A stretch of 64,000 nucleotides of DNA from Undaria pinnatifida (GCA_012845835.1 JABAKD010000013.1:8285128-8349127); one strand, 5' to 3'. Shown: positions 21,601-28,801, numbered from the stretch's first letter. Translations and numbers: made by a program. The notes: generated by a model not told the origin, from the letters alone.

Positions 21601-24127
21601 ACCGAACGCAGGAGGAGAGGTCATTTTTGCGCGGGCTGGCAAGACCTTTACGCAGTCCTTACCTGAAAGATCGCTTCAGGTCTTCAGATACTTCATCGCC
21701 AAGTTCGGGCCGCTTGAACACAGCCTCACACCCTTTACGTGGACTCTTGCGCACCTCGTCCTCCTCCGGGATTTGTGTGATAAACGTAACGTATGACTCA
21801 CACGCCCCGTCGCTCGACAAAAAAAGGATCATCTGCGCCAAATGTTAAAGGCGAAAGGCCACCTCGGTTACAGGTTATGGAGACGATATCAAGGATGAGC
21901 GGTGCCATTACTGCGTTGAATCGTATCCTATGTCGGGAGCACCGCGATTGTGGGTCTTAGTCTTCATCTTACCGCACGCTGGTATGCATTCAGTTCAAAC
22001 AGTCGAATGCTTACTCTGATAACTGCGTTGCATACTATGTATCCGAAAGTCGTACCGCTAGTCTAGTGAAACGAAATGATCATACTTGGAGTACGAAATG
22101 GTATTACAGGTTATCCTGCAGTACAGAAAGTACGTACGGACGCAGTCGAAGGGGGACCTTGCTAATGGGTCATGACGTCATTGTCGAATGAAAGCCCTCA
22201 CTCCCGTCGAGTCCGGCCAGCTTACATCGTGCGAAGGGCATTTTGTTTTCTGTTGTTGGTCACTTTTACTCTCCAGCTCAACCCGTAACAGGTTTTACCC
22301 TCAGCGGCCCGTGGTCACAGGTGCCTTCCCTTTCCCCTCTCGCTTACTACTTATTTTTCATCGCGCATAGGGTTCAGCATTCCCACTTTTCAGCTCTTTA
22401 TGCTCGTCGATTTTAGTCGAATTTGCCGAATGCCGACAACATCAAAACTCAACTGCGGAGTATGCCTGCTGGTTTTACTGCCGTAGGCTCGAACATGGTC
22501 TTCGTACTTGGAGCATACAGGGTACGATGTATACCTGGTACCTCGTTCCAAGTTTATTTATACACTCTAAATCAACAATTTTACTCTCCAGCTTCACCCG
22601 TAAGAGGCTTTACCCTCAGCAACCTTCCGGACAAGCCATGGTCAAAGGAGTCTCGCCTTCTCGGCCCTTGTACCACAGGGGTATTACAGACAGCTGCACA
22701 AGTAAAAAAAGTTCTTACGTAACAGCTTGGAGTAAAATAAATGACGGGAGTATTTTTATTATGATACTTGGTACAGCCGTAAGTTACCTATTAATAGCGT
22801 ATCTGCTGTTCACCACAATCAATAGTCAAGTAACGAACATCGGACGCGAACAAAGCGGTAATTCCAGGTAACAGAAGCAGCATAAATACGAGTGGATTGG
22901 GACAGCCCTCTCGGGGGTACCACGGGTATATGTATACGAGTACGTACGTAGACACGGGGGCGGCAGCAGCTGTATGTTTGATATTTTATAAAAAAAATGA
23001 AAGATATGTACTTCCATTCGACGGCTCACACCTTTTGAGTGCATTTTGAGTCACCTTTTCAGTCATCAGTGGCTCGTCCATGTCCAGCATGCGTGCGATG
23101 AGCATCTTGTCCTTTCGTCGTTTCTCAACAGCGTCCGATGCACGTGCCCCAACAGGGGAAGGTTCTGCCCCATCGATCTTCTGTGCCCCATGGCCCAAAA
23201 CGCCACGAGTTGCACAATAATAGGAGGCGGGCAAGATAAAGAGATAAACACGGCCGTCGGTGGGTGTACTGGTGGGTACCCGTGACGCCAAACTGTTCGG
23301 AGACAATCCCCCCTCTTTATTTTAATCATTCTTTTCTTTCCAGCTCAACTCGTAAGAGGTTCAAGTTTTACCCTCAGCGACCTTCTGTCAGGACAAGACG
23401 TCGTCGGAGGTATCTTCCCTTTTCTCCCCGACATGTGCCTTCACTGCTGTGTTCATTTTTATCGCGCATACCAGGTAGGGCTCAGCATTCCCACTGCTGT
23501 TCAGCTTTTTATGCTCGACCATTTGCATCGAATTTCGCCAACTCGCGCTCTCGCACTTTCGGCCTGTCAATTGGTAAGAAATGTCAATTGCGGGGCTCGA
23601 ACCTACGACATCGACCTTGAGTACGCGGCTTACTATTGAACCACCGGGGTCGTCGGTTTATATGTGGGCAGGGACACAAAACGCCAAAAAAAATGCTGCC
23701 TACAATACGCACGAGGTCAGTCCTACGCGCTGAAAAAGGTCCTGCTCCCGAAAAAAGCAAAAAAAAGCAACACAGCTAAAACCAAGCAGTAAAAACACGG
23801 AGCACAAGCACTTAACAGAAACTGCGGGGTAGTTGCGACAAGGCAACCACGACATCTCACAAATTATCGTCAAGTGCTCTAATACCTCTTCGTCAGGTCG
23901 AGCGCACCGCAAAAATAGTTTCGAGAGGCACCGTGACGTTGTCGCTTCCTAAGCTGTTCTCCCTCTTATACGCCTATGTAAACGCTCTGTGCAATTTGTC
24001 TCGTTCACATCCGTCATACCCACCAACCAATAACTGTCCCCACCTTGTCGTCGCATGGATCTAGTGGACTCTTCACCCCTCCATTGGCATGGTTCATCAT
24101 CACCACGGCATTCAATTGAATCTCCAT
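413..24127 (-). CDS. SAPS-family regulatory subunit of PP6/SIT4-type protein phosphatase (multi-exon gene)
   Basis: At least twelve minus-strand exons, each with AG acceptor and GT donor, join without a phase break except across one large gap: 24127-24044, 23180-23055, 21832-21663, 20823-20649, 20160-20017, 19800-19666, 16252-16049, 15914-15794, 15486-15158, (missing exon or exons), 2074-1925, 1137-1046, 680-413. The joined protein is about 665 residues plus the gap, within the usual size of SAPS proteins. These proteins bind PP6/Sit4-type phosphatases as scaffold subunits through an N-terminal helical-repeat domain. Family-like cues are an early LDMDEPLM then FLSS..CE..V.FITQIP block, a middle WFFRYPHNNLYH block followed by KGRLVAQLVDS, a later LCNAIRLQ...W..FLGTLREA block, and an acidic tail. 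The introns (134 bp to 13 kb) are full of repeats, including a whole DIRS-like element. Family assignment is by eye from remembered motifs. An unrelated ARM/HEAT-repeat protein is the main alternative. Confidence 0.68.
562..601. repeat. CTT/AAG microsatellite inside coding exon 12
   Basis: An uninterrupted or nearly uninterrupted run of ctt triplets encodes the lysine run on the minus strand. A one-base difference (tttt) within the tract keeps it in frame. Confidence 0.85.
1046..1137 (-). CDS. Exon 11 of the SAPS-like gene
   Basis: The exon is 92 nt, phase 0 to 2, acceptor actgtag and donor GG|GTGAGT. It encodes VPAVPRYYSEVSEPPASEAS and GLPEDGGIDHG, an acidic, serine/proline-rich linker of the type seen in the C-terminal half of SAPS proteins. 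Confidence 0.55.
1138..1924 (-). other. Intron 11
   Basis: A 787-nt GT-AG intron. No repeat or RNA gene was recognised in it. Confidence 0.5.
1925..2074 (-). CDS. Exon 10 of the SAPS-like gene
   Basis: The exon is 150 nt, phase 0 to 0, acceptor ctacag and donor GAG|GTGAGT. It encodes 50 residues, LCNAIRLQADTMPPTEFLRM and YLNSHEQWRNFLGTLREATL. An asparagine/alanine helix followed about 20 residues later by W-x-x-F-x-x-x-L is the expected SAPS block downstream of exon 9. A short segment that should precede it (a G-H-L/V type motif) was not found, so an exon is probably missed in 2,075-15,157. Confidence 0.65.
2075..2960. other. Intron sequence, nothing specific recognised
   Basis: Part of the 13-kb intron. 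Two similar short blocks (cagacacccacagcagtcgc, near 2,418 and 2,731) suggest a partial duplication about 313 bp apart. No coding potential is supported. Confidence 0.4.
2965..3470. repeat. Tandem repeat, about 178-bp unit, almost three copies
   Basis: Units start at 2,965, 3,141 and 3,322 with tacagcag/tacagcatt...caataggaagga. Each continues through gtagtcgagag...gacct and ggcacggcagcc to gcaacctcaaagccgcgta. Spacings are 176 and 181 bp. The open frames here follow the repeat and are not taken as genes. Confidence 0.85.
3545..3935 (-). repeat. tRNA-like (SINE-type) repeat unit 1
   Basis: On the minus strand a tRNA-like head (about 3,625-3,550) carries a B-box-like GAGTTCGAGCC with a perfect five-pair T-arm (GCGAG/CTCGC) and an A-box-like GTGGCAGTTAGACC. 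A body to its right (3,661-3,935) recurs at 4,195-4,450 and 5,410-5,760, with blocks such as ccacgacacgaagcgagcac and aaaacctggtctaaa. Degenerate pairing elsewhere makes this a derived repeat rather than a working tRNA gene. Confidence 0.55.
4030..4450 (-). repeat. tRNA-like (SINE-type) repeat unit 2, diverged
   Basis: The head is reduced to a B-box-like remnant (gaggctcgaactc on plus, 4,047-4,060). The body repeats the gacacgaagcgag (here ggcacgaagcgag), gtcgggag and aaaacctggtctaaat landmarks of unit 1. Confidence 0.5.
4480..4890. repeat. CAG-rich tandem duplication, about 210-bp unit
   Basis: Two similar units run through cttatgcgcgt, cagcatgctg, cagcggcagcaccagca and caaacagcaagcagta. 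Both are full of CAG triplets and lie between SINE-type units. No coding meaning is supported. Confidence 0.65.
5290..5770 (-). repeat. tRNA-like (SINE-type) repeat unit 3 with partial internal duplication
   Basis: The minus-strand head (about 5,385-5,300) has A-box-like GTGGCAGTTAGAACG and B-box-like GCGTTCGATCC. Its body shows a local tandem duplication: gtacggctccgcatttgaca occurs at 5,423 and 5,510 and the block to cgaagcgagcac is repeated, about 87 bp apart. A related truncated head lies at 5,094-5,140. Confidence 0.55.
5781..5880. repeat. Dispersed repeat with GC-rich hairpin, copy 1
   Basis: A GC-rich palindromic block (ggcgggctgcagcccgcc) is followed by ggctccgcgc and tgattttcgaggat...gaatagagg. 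A second copy lies at 14,506-14,605. Confidence 0.6.
6225..6315 (-). repeat. tRNA-like repeat with adjacent A-rich tract
   Basis: On the minus strand GTGGTTAGAAAATAGC (A-box-like) is followed about 40 nt later by GGGTTTAATTCCGGCC (degenerate B-box-like), then a T-rich run (the plus-strand a-tract at 6,190-6,220). A sister copy is at 6,620-6,715, and a truncated one at 6,730-6,775 shares gaccgcatactcaaaaggga. Confidence 0.45.
6620..6715 (-). repeat. tRNA-like repeat, sister of 6,225-6,315
   Basis: The minus strand shows AGTGGTACAGTCAGAAAGTG (A-box-like), a long middle region, and GGAGTTCAATTGCC (B-box-like). The overall spacing would suit a class II (long variable arm) tRNA ancestor. Mismatches argue against a functional tRNA. 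Confidence 0.45.
7232..7293. repeat. Perfect 31-bp tandem duplication
   Basis: The unit starting agatccatcacgtagttttc and ending ccgagggctttc occurs twice back to back, at 7,232 and 7,263. Confidence 0.9.
7690..7792 (-). repeat. tRNA-like repeat with strong T-arm hairpin
   Basis: The minus strand carries TTGAGTGGCTCAAACG (A-box-like) and, about 60 nt on, GCGGTTTCGATTCCC (B-box-like) enclosed in an eight-pair stem GGTCGCGG/CCGCGACC. A plus-strand A-rich tract lies next to it. It is probably a Pol III-type repeat rather than a tRNA gene. Confidence 0.45.
8789..10132 (+). pseudogene. DIRS-like gag, interrupted
   Basis: One reading frame carries the N-terminal Ala/Ser-rich segment (8,789-9,184), a central capsid-like segment (9,287-9,880), and a CCCH zinc finger (C-x8-C-x4-C-x3-H, cysteines at 9,899, 9,926 and 9,941, His at 9,953). 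It is cut by in-frame stops at 9,185-9,187 and 9,881-9,883. Long antisense open frames across this GC-rich region are shadows. Assignment to gag is from position and the zinc finger, and no capsid family was recognised. Confidence 0.7.
10154..12777 (+). pseudogene. DIRS-like reverse transcriptase and RNase H, interrupted
   Basis: The region begins with a low-complexity Gly/Ala/Val linker, then an RT N-terminal segment that changes frame between about 11,040 and 11,060 (the part PLAVVLKPKFRITYDLTFAR lies in the new frame). The chain continues through an in-frame TGA at 11,251-11,253 to KDAYRQVLVDP and the catalytic RDYVDDGIL at about 11,590. It passes an in-frame TAG at 11,791-11,793 into RNase H, with FSDAS (about 12,187), NVLELLGM, RGDNEAAVH and NAAADGISRW, and ends at 12,777. 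YVDD is the RT catalytic box; the FSDAS, LE, GDN and AAD residues match the RNase H active site. It is not functional as sequenced. Confidence 0.85.
12648..13804 (+). pseudogene. DIRS-like tyrosine recombinase, interrupted
   Basis: The N-terminal core-binding part (about 12,690-13,058; ATKKLRSATIESHLSAIKFF) is followed by an in-frame TGA at 13,059-13,061. The catalytic domain then continues in the same frame. It carries the first Arg at 13,158-13,160 (FLTRASEMF) and the H-x-x-R motif with His at 13,569-13,571 and Arg at 13,578-13,580 (HSLRIGGATH). Near 13,600 the frame shifts, and the new frame carries RRWASDAYKAYVRGHGKDA with the candidate nucleophile Tyr at 13,661-13,663, ending at 13,802-13,804. 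It overlaps the RNase H frame by about 130 bp. Confidence 0.85.
13805..14147 (+). other. 3' non-coding part of the DIRS-like element
   Basis: No coding frame is seen. A GC-rich hairpin-prone segment (ctgctgttggagcagccccg) lies near 14,040. The expected terminal repeats could not be recognised by eye. A weak resemblance to the 8,470-8,560 region (gaagaagttgg, agcaaaggg) is too short to rely on. Confidence 0.4.
14298..15157. other. Intron sequence with two tRNA-like B-box remnants
   Basis: gattcaaagctgcgacctt (14,348) and gattcgaaaccacgacctt (14,464) resemble the T-arm regions of the tRNA-like repeats at 7.1 and 7.7 kb and each sits beside an A-rich stretch. The GC-rich dispersed repeat copy 2 is at 14,506-14,605. 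Nothing else is recognised before exon 9. Confidence 0.45.
14506..14605. repeat. Dispersed repeat with GC-rich hairpin, copy 2
   Basis: ggcgggctgccgcccgcc, then ggctccgcgc and aattttcgaggatacatgat, match 5,781-5,880 with scattered differences. Confidence 0.6.
15158..15486 (-). CDS. Exon 9 of the SAPS-like gene (most diagnostic block)
   Basis: The exon is 329 nt, phase 1 to 0, acceptor ggacag and donor AAG|GTGGGA. It encodes about 109 residues: an acidic start (GEREEDAETVAHPGYEVKRP), then LPVELWKVLCSWFFRYPHNN, LYHGVFYKLVFKALRC and SKGRLVAQLVDSHIDGDK. The FF-x-Y-x-x-N-N-x-x-H core followed by a K-x-x-L-V-x-x-L helix is the part most like SAPS proteins. Confidence 0.75.
15794..15914 (-). CDS. 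Exon 8 of the SAPS-like gene
   Basis: The exon is 121 nt, phase 0 to 1, acceptor tcacag and donor TCAG|GTATGC. It reads PTTTVVPNRLSSVRELLHGQ and then LQAWLPKFCVAVSNCDD. The leftover base completes a Gly codon with exon 9. Confidence 0.68.
16049..16252 (-). CDS. Exon 7 of the SAPS-like gene
   Basis: The exon is 204 nt, phase 0 to 0, acceptor gttcag and donor ACG|GTACGA. It encodes 68 residues with ELLLQPIGYCKELVDGLAAM and RRTDSARTLLGITQKAANAN. It lies after a 3.4-kb intron that carries low-complexity tracts. Confidence 0.68.
18791..18897. repeat. G-rich minisatellite (gggggga variants)
   Basis: Tandem units of the type aggggggaagggg run into a poly-G end. On the plus strand it could form G-quadruplexes; on the minus strand it is a C-rich tract within intron 6. 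Confidence 0.85.
19099..19262. repeat. Polypyrimidine tract (TTTTC/TTCCC repeats)
   Basis: About 160 nt of nearly pure C and T on plus, purines on minus. The apparent lysine/glutamate-rich or serine/phenylalanine-rich frames here are artefacts of composition. Confidence 0.85.
19666..19800 (-). CDS. Exon 6 of the SAPS-like gene
   Basis: The exon is 135 nt, phase 0 to 0, acceptor gtgtag and donor GAG|GTACGC. It encodes 45 residues including GLADWRFLLRVAEKIFDRES and SSDAYASACADLFLE. The I-x-x-x-S-x-D-A-x-A-S-A pattern followed by a short helix resembles a conserved SAPS segment. Confidence 0.7.
20017..20160 (-). CDS. Exon 5 of the SAPS-like gene
   Basis: The exon is 144 nt, phase 0 to 0, between ccgcag and CAG|GTGACC. 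It encodes 48 residues (VFETLGRCRESLERHLGPML then RWAEHAPVSETMVKLL). The amphipathic helices are consistent with the repeat domain. Confidence 0.68.
20649..20823 (-). CDS. Exon 4 of the SAPS-like gene
   Basis: The acceptor has a strong polypyrimidine tract (ttttttttgtcag) and the donor is GAG|GTACGG. The exon is 175 nt. Its first base completes the split Arg codon of exon 3, after which it reads ATMLLANNDPSDTHRAFLAK and onward to LDYLLRSYADE. The helical, leucine-rich composition suits an ARM-like repeat. Confidence 0.7.
20824..21662 (-). other. Intron 3
   Basis: An 839-nt intron. It includes a short telomere-like run (taaccctaaccctaact, 21,028). No other feature is seen. Confidence 0.45.
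21663..21832 (-). CDS. Exon 3 of the SAPS-like gene
   Basis: The acceptor is gcgcag and the donor CAG|GTAAGG. The exon is 170 nt and goes from phase 0 to phase 2. It encodes MILFLSSDGACESYVTFITQ and onward to a CEAVFKRPELGDEVSEDLK segment. The spacing of FL, the E..V..IT..P block and the following CE resembles the first conserved SAPS block. Confidence 0.7.
21833..23054 (-). other. Intron 2
   Basis: A 1.2-kb intron with no recognised element. The phrase ctccagcttcacccgtaagagg (22,587) recurs with changes at 22,272 and 23,339, so a diverged dispersed repeat spans introns 1 and 2. Confidence 0.4.
23055..23180 (-). CDS. Exon 2 of the SAPS-like gene
   Basis: The acceptor cag follows a pyrimidine-poor stretch, so the 5' edge is tentative. 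The donor is GTGACT after MTEK. The exon encodes 42 residues, basic then acidic (EKRRKDKMLIARMLDMDEPL), in phase 0 at both ends. The LDMDEPLM stretch resembles the short acidic motif that precedes the first conserved helices of SAPS proteins. Confidence 0.55.
23586..23652 (-). repeat. tRNA-like sequence in intron 1
   Basis: The minus strand has GGTGGTTCAATAGTAAG (A-box-like) and, 31 nt later, TAGGTTCGAGCCCCGC (close to the B-box consensus). Spacing is tRNA-like, but the T-arm has a mismatch and the acceptor stem does not pair cleanly. Probably a tRNA pseudogene or SINE head; a functional tRNA is not excluded. Confidence 0.45.
24044..24127 (-). CDS. Exon 1 of the SAPS-like gene (putative start)
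   Basis: The ATG at 24127-24125 lies in a good context (gccATGG) and is the first Met after an in-frame TAA a few codons upstream. It opens a 28-codon exon (MEIQLNAVVMMNHANGG...) that ends at a GTGGGG donor in phase 0. The phase fits the next exon. The assignment as the first exon rests only on phase and position, since this stretch has no family motif. Confidence 0.5.
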
Positions 24128-24920
24128 GGCGAGCACTCCCACGTAAACAAGGCCACGCTTTTAACCAGCAACCGATCTGACAAAAAAGGTCATTGGGGAG
24201 TTTGTAGAGATTTCATTTCTGGATGCTGCTGTAATTGCGTTTTTTTTTTGGTGGATACCAGAGGTCTCTGGCCGTGCCCCTAGACAGAACCGCCGACACC
24301 TTTTGTATAGCGTAGAATGGCATAGGGACAGGGTCATCAGGGAGTCGGGAGTCGGGAGCGGGTCGAAAACTGCAGGTTTCCGCAGGAAACTGCCGTTTGT
24401 GAGGCGATTGAATTCGAGATTATAATTAGGCCGACAGAGGCAAGAGCGTCCGGTCTCCAGTCGGCATGTCGGCATAGGACAGTGGTGAAGGCGACGAGCT
24501 ACGAGAGCGCGTAATACACGAAGGAGATAACTGGTAGCTGGTCGTACTCGGCATTGTTGATTGGAAATAGGGTTATTTCGCCGTGGTGGAAGACAGCGAG
24601 ACAAGTTTATCGATCGACTTTGTCCATCCCTCGAGGCGCGGGCAAAGGGTCGGTCTCGCCCGCGGCCAGCAACTCTGCAGACACCACATCCACGAACGGT
24701 GGGTGCGGCTGACCGTACTCCTGGACCAGTCGGGACGTTATAACCATCGCAAATACCTTCTCTACGACGTCTACTCCGAGCCCGCTGCATGCAGATTTGC
24801 CGGCAGGTCCACAGTTTTACGGTGAGACGGGACGGGCAAAACGTCACAAGCAGAAGGCATGGCGCAGTCAAACCGGGCCGCGTGCAGACACTTTTGTATC
24901 GAAGGCTGCTGTATGATCTA
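24128..24920. other. 5' flank of the SAPS-like gene, unassigned
   Basis: By position this holds the promoter of the minus-strand gene. Both strands are open for long stretches at 24,161-24,871. An 80-residue plus-strand frame (24,583-24,825) looks no better than chance and matches nothing I recognise. Confidence 0.35.
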
Positions 24921-25012
24921 TGAGGCCATCGTTTATGGTACCCCGATCCAGGTCACAGATATTCCTGACATTCATTTCGCCGCCTAAATATCAGGATGCC
25001 GACGTAAGACTT

Positions 25013-25289
25013 TGTTGATAGATCTCTAAAGGTGTACACGTAGCTGGCGCGGGAAGGCATGATGATGACTAAAGACGGTGGCACAGAACTCTTTCTTATA
25101 TTATCCAGCCGTCGAGCCTGACTCGGTCTCATGCATATGGAGCAAAACTACGAGTGACAGCTCATATCATGCCGGGAAACATCCGGCCAAACAGTCCCCT
25201 TACACCTTATACATGAATCCCTTACCAACATATGGAACTCCATGATATAAGATGGATCATAACCGTCATGTTCATGAGGACAACCAACA
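25013..25289 (-). repeat. LTR-A copy 1, 3' LTR (277 bp)
   Basis: It contains the landmarks ctctaaaggtgtacacgtag, ccgtcgagcctgactcggtc, catgccgggaaacatccggc and gatataagatggatcataac. It is shared with 29,141-29,374, 46,156-46,434 and 55,504-55,781. Confidence 0.85.
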
Positions 25290-25301
25290 TCCCCCCTCCT
25301 C
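25290..25301 (-). other. LTR-A polypurine tract
   Basis: On the minus strand gaggagggggga lies immediately before the TGTTG end of the LTR. Copy 2 has gaggagggggaa at the same place (46,435-46,446). This is the expected plus-strand primer site and sets the element's orientation. Confidence 0.65.
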
Positions 25302-27187
25302 ATTATACACGACGAACATACTAATATCCCCCCTGCTTTTGTGCATGACAAGGCACGACATCGCAGGGTTGATACATGGTCATATCGTAATAAACTCATA
25401 TCAAACTCAGAACCCCAAAAACTCAAAACCAAAATTCCAGTTCTCAATTCAATAAGCCCTCCAAGCCTCAAACCAAGTAACAATAGTCTATCATGCTGCA
25501 AACATCAACCACTCTCGAAAATCATTGTCAGGTGGAAACGACAATAATTTTATTCTGGGAAATGACCAGGTAAAAACGGCGTCATCCTCGAAATTAGCCA
25601 CAGAAAACGGCCTTTTTCTTCGGATTTATGGCTCAAATAAACTCTCTCGTTATCCCCGACTCGAAATTAGCCATAGAAAATAGAAAACGGCCTTTTTCTT
25701 CGGATTTATGGCTCAAATAAATTCACTGATTATCCCCGATTTCCTCGAGATACTAGTACTCAGTACGGGAGCTACAAGCTGAACCAGGAAAACAAACTCC
25801 GCATTATTGTACGAAAACGCAAACAACCGCAGAAACTCGATTTAATCGTACTCTGCACACTGCACGGCTCCTCCGTGCACGATGAAATGTGTAGCACACG
25901 TAGCGGCGGGATGTTGCACTGCTCAAAAACTCAAACTCGAATAACAAAATATCTTCCCCCCTAAAATAAGCTCCCGCAAAACGGGGAGTCGCACGTTGAT
26001 GTGCTTCGAGTTCGACGTGCACACTGGGTTTTGTGCTAGGTTCTTCGCCCCCTCGTTATCCTCGAAAACCGCAATGTACGTCGTTCCAAACCCCGGGATG
26101 AAAAAATCAACACATACCGCGAGAACATCACCATCATCATGGTGTCTGCCAGATTAAAACGGCATTGTCCAATACGGCGGTACCGACTCAAACAGACATA
26201 ATCATCAACTCGCAAAATCAAACCATAGTACCTCGTTTTTTCCTGACGAGTATGCATAACATCGGTGCTATACATATTTTGAGTAAGCATGGGGTAAGTC
26301 CGCGCGATCAGACAACGCATAACCAACGCGTCAGCGGGACAATACTCAAGTCACGGATACTCGAACTAGACCGAACGCGCCTCAGCGCAGCTCATGGTCT
26401 GTTCCATCTCGTGCGCTTTGCCATTAGCCGAGATTTGTCAAACCAGAAATAAACAAGCCTCATTCTATAACAAAAACAAGAAACACAATCAAGTCCGTCT
26501 CAAGCAGGCTCACAATCAAAGTTAAAACAACAAAATCACAATCACCCAGCATCATACCCATTCATTTTAAACCCAATGCCACAAACACTACTGCTGGTGG
26601 TCCCTCCGCTACGGCAGCCTCCTTCCGGTGTCTCATGGCATCGCCGCAGCTCGGGCACTCCAGCCTATCCTCCTGAATGAAGAAGCCGTTCCTGGCGCAA
26701 GATTGATTCCACACAAGCAGCGGATGGATCGTGCAATCGAGCGATTAGGTCGACATAGAAAGGTTGAACTGCTCTTTTCATCAAGAATCCCTCGCACATG
26801 CTCAGTTGCCCTGTTTTCAGATCGCTCACCAAGAGCCCTCTATACTCATACCCGTTATACCTACGTGAATATCTTCAGCAATGGCAGTATCGCAATGCTA
26901 CACTGAGGGGGGTACTACACTGTTGTACAATGATCCGCAACGCAGACAGTATCTGGGCGTATCATATACTCGCAGACAAGTCAACGTGCAATCGATCGTG
27001 CTGGTGTGTCATTCTTACTCGTATCCTCTTGTATCGATAAGTGCCAACAGACGTGCGGACACCACGGGATGTACTGTAGTGCTGCATGCTGTTTCTACGC
27101 TATATATGGGAAACGTCACACGTCAAAGACATGCCGGGTACATCAGTTGACGGCACTCCTGCCCCTTGACGGACAGCTGTCAAGGAC

Positions 27188-27560
27188 TTATACACCCATT
27201 ACTGTAGTCCAAAAATACCTTGACGGGACAAAACTGCTCTTATAATGCCGATGCAAGTACAAAAATGCTTTGCATGCAAACATAATCAAATATGCAAAAT
27301 AATGCAGCAAATAACGTACACATTTGTCGGCATTTCGACGACGGTTCAATATACCGACAACTTGCAATTTGCCAGTAGGCACATCATGCGGCACCATGTT
27401 CAGCAGTGAGTCAGCAGCACCATAAACCAAGCAAAATCTCAGCTCAAAGGGCACTACTAGCAACACAGGTTGATCACTCCTGTACTGCTCATCATGCATA
27501 GTGTTTTCAAGGGGCGTCCTTGTATTTTTAGCATTGCTCGGCATACCCGCGAAACCGTAC
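27188..27560 (-). CDS. Unidentified frame conserved between LTR-A copies
   Basis: Within a longer open frame (27,188-27,793), the last ~120 residues (RSDQPVLLVVPFELRFCLVY, then GAADSLLNMVPHDVPTGKLQ and on to a Cys/Tyr-rich end) recur in copy 2 at 48,221-48,589 with only scattered replacements and a shared stop. The upstream part of the open frame is a tandem duplication and is not conserved. I do not recognise the protein. It may be coding, or simply DNA conserved because the copies are young. Confidence 0.3.
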
Positions 27561-27602
27561 CTCAACCCTACCCTAACTTTTGCAAGTAATTGATTCGCGC
27601 AA

Positions 27603-27845
27603 TTTTCGTACTGCTGTACTCTGCTGTACCGATGATATGATATGGTACAACATGTACTGCTGTGTGTGCATTCTTTCAGCATTTCACTTTCACGTATAAA
27701 ACTCAACTCCGACTTACTGTGCCGTTTTCGTACTGCTGTACTCTGCTGTACCGATGATATGATATGGTACAACATGTACTGCTGTGTGTGCATTCTTTCA
27801 GCATTTCACTTTCACGTATAAAACTCAACTCCGACTTACTGTGCC
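27603..27845. repeat. Near-perfect 122-bp tandem duplication in LTR-A copy 1
   Basis: The unit beginning ttttcgtactgctgtactct and ending ccgacttactgtgcc occurs at 27,603 and 27,725. Copy 2 has it once (about 48,636-48,752), so the duplication is private to copy 1. Confidence 0.88.
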
Positions 27846-28075
27846 CTGCCCAGGCGCTCCGCCAGGCAGCCACAACACGGAATCAGACATGTTAGTCCTG
27901 CAGTACGTCTACTACAGATCACTTCAGTCATCCTTCATTCTCAATCAATCTCAATCTTGGGGGGTGGTTCGTAATTCTCAAATCAACATGAAACAAGCCA
28001 AAACGAAAAACATCAGCAGCAAGCAAAATAGCACGTGCCTGGTGCGGGCCTATGCCCTCGCTGATGGCCCGTTGT

Positions 28076-28759
28076 TCATTTCTCCTTCACTCGCGCTCGC
28101 TTTGGGCATCTCCTTTTGCGTGCATGCTCCGACCCCCAACCGATGGTGCAGACCCTTCCACCAGTGCCCACCACCGCTCTCTCAATGCAGAATTCAAACG
28201 CGTGTTCCATCGCGCTCAAAATCTCCTCAACCTCTCTCCCGGCACCTGCCGGCCAAGTAATCCCATCTCTCCTTTTCTCTTCTCTTGTACAAACTACAGT
28301 AGTCACATATTCAGGCACAGGCCTGGTTGTACTGCGGGCTTGCAGACACAGTTGTAGCAGTGGCTTTTGCGGCGGTAACGGCGGTGACGACGGCAGCGGC
28401 GGCGGCAGCGGCGACGGCGGCGGCAGTGACGGTGGCGGTGGCAGCGGCGGTGACGATGACGGCGGCTGTGACGGCGACAGTGACGGCGGTGGCGGCGGCG
28501 GCGGCAGCGGCGGCGGCAGCGGAGGTGGTGACTGCGGTTGTGGCGGCAATTCTTCTTTGTATGCGTAGCAATCCTCTGACGACTGCCTTTTCTGCAGATG
28601 GGGCGACTGGGGCAGCTGCTGCCTCTGCAACAACTGCTTCTCTCCAGCGCCGTCGCCACCAGCGCCATGCAGATCTACCAGCTTCGGCTCATGTTTGGCT
28701 TTGCTGGGACCGCGCAGTTGCTGCTGGGGCGAAACATCTCTCTCTTCTGTCTCTCTCAC
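28076..28759 (-). CDS. Proline-rich LTR-A protein (gag-like position)
   Basis: A 227-codon frame with a Gln/charged N-terminus, a long proline/serine run (28,370-28,560, the complement of a ggcggc-type repeat), and a C-terminal part (WPAGAGREVEEILSAMEHAF then GGRVCTIGWGSEHARKRR) that ends basic. The N- and C-terminal parts recur in copy 2 (frame ending 48,842). It lies next to the element's 5' LTR, where gag is expected. No capsid or zinc-knuckle motif is visible, so gag is a guess from position. Confidence 0.4.
   Translation of the reverse strand: MRETEERDVSPQQQLRGPSKAKHEPKLVDLHGAGGDGAGEKQLLQRQQLPQSPHLQKRQSSEDCYAYKEELPPQPQSPPPLPPPLPPPPPPPSLSPSQPPSSSPPLPPPPSLPPPSPLPPPLPSSPPLPPQKPLLQLCLQARSTTRPVPEYVTTVVCTREEKRRDGITWPAGAGREVEEILSAMEHAFEFCIERAVVGTGGRVCTIGWGSEHARKRRCPKRARVKEK
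28370..28550. repeat. GGC/GAC-rich microsatellite in the LTR-A coding region
   Basis: Imperfect ggcggc, gacggc and gtgacgg repeats. The equivalent tract in copy 2 (49,285-49,430) differs in length and order, as expected for slippage. Confidence 0.8.
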
Positions 28760-28801
28760 ATCTCTCGCTCATCTCTCGCTCTCTCTCATCATCGAACAAA
28801 A

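Noticed and set aside
22986-23306. Alternative donor for exon 2 at 23,031/23,032
   Set aside because: Its phase does not fit exon 3. The donor at 23,054/23,055 (GTGACT) keeps phase 0.
24161-24871. 236-codon minus-strand frame upstream of the SAPS-like gene
   Set aside because: The opposite strand is equally open, there is no domain, and the sequence runs across a low-complexity region. Kept only as unassigned flank.
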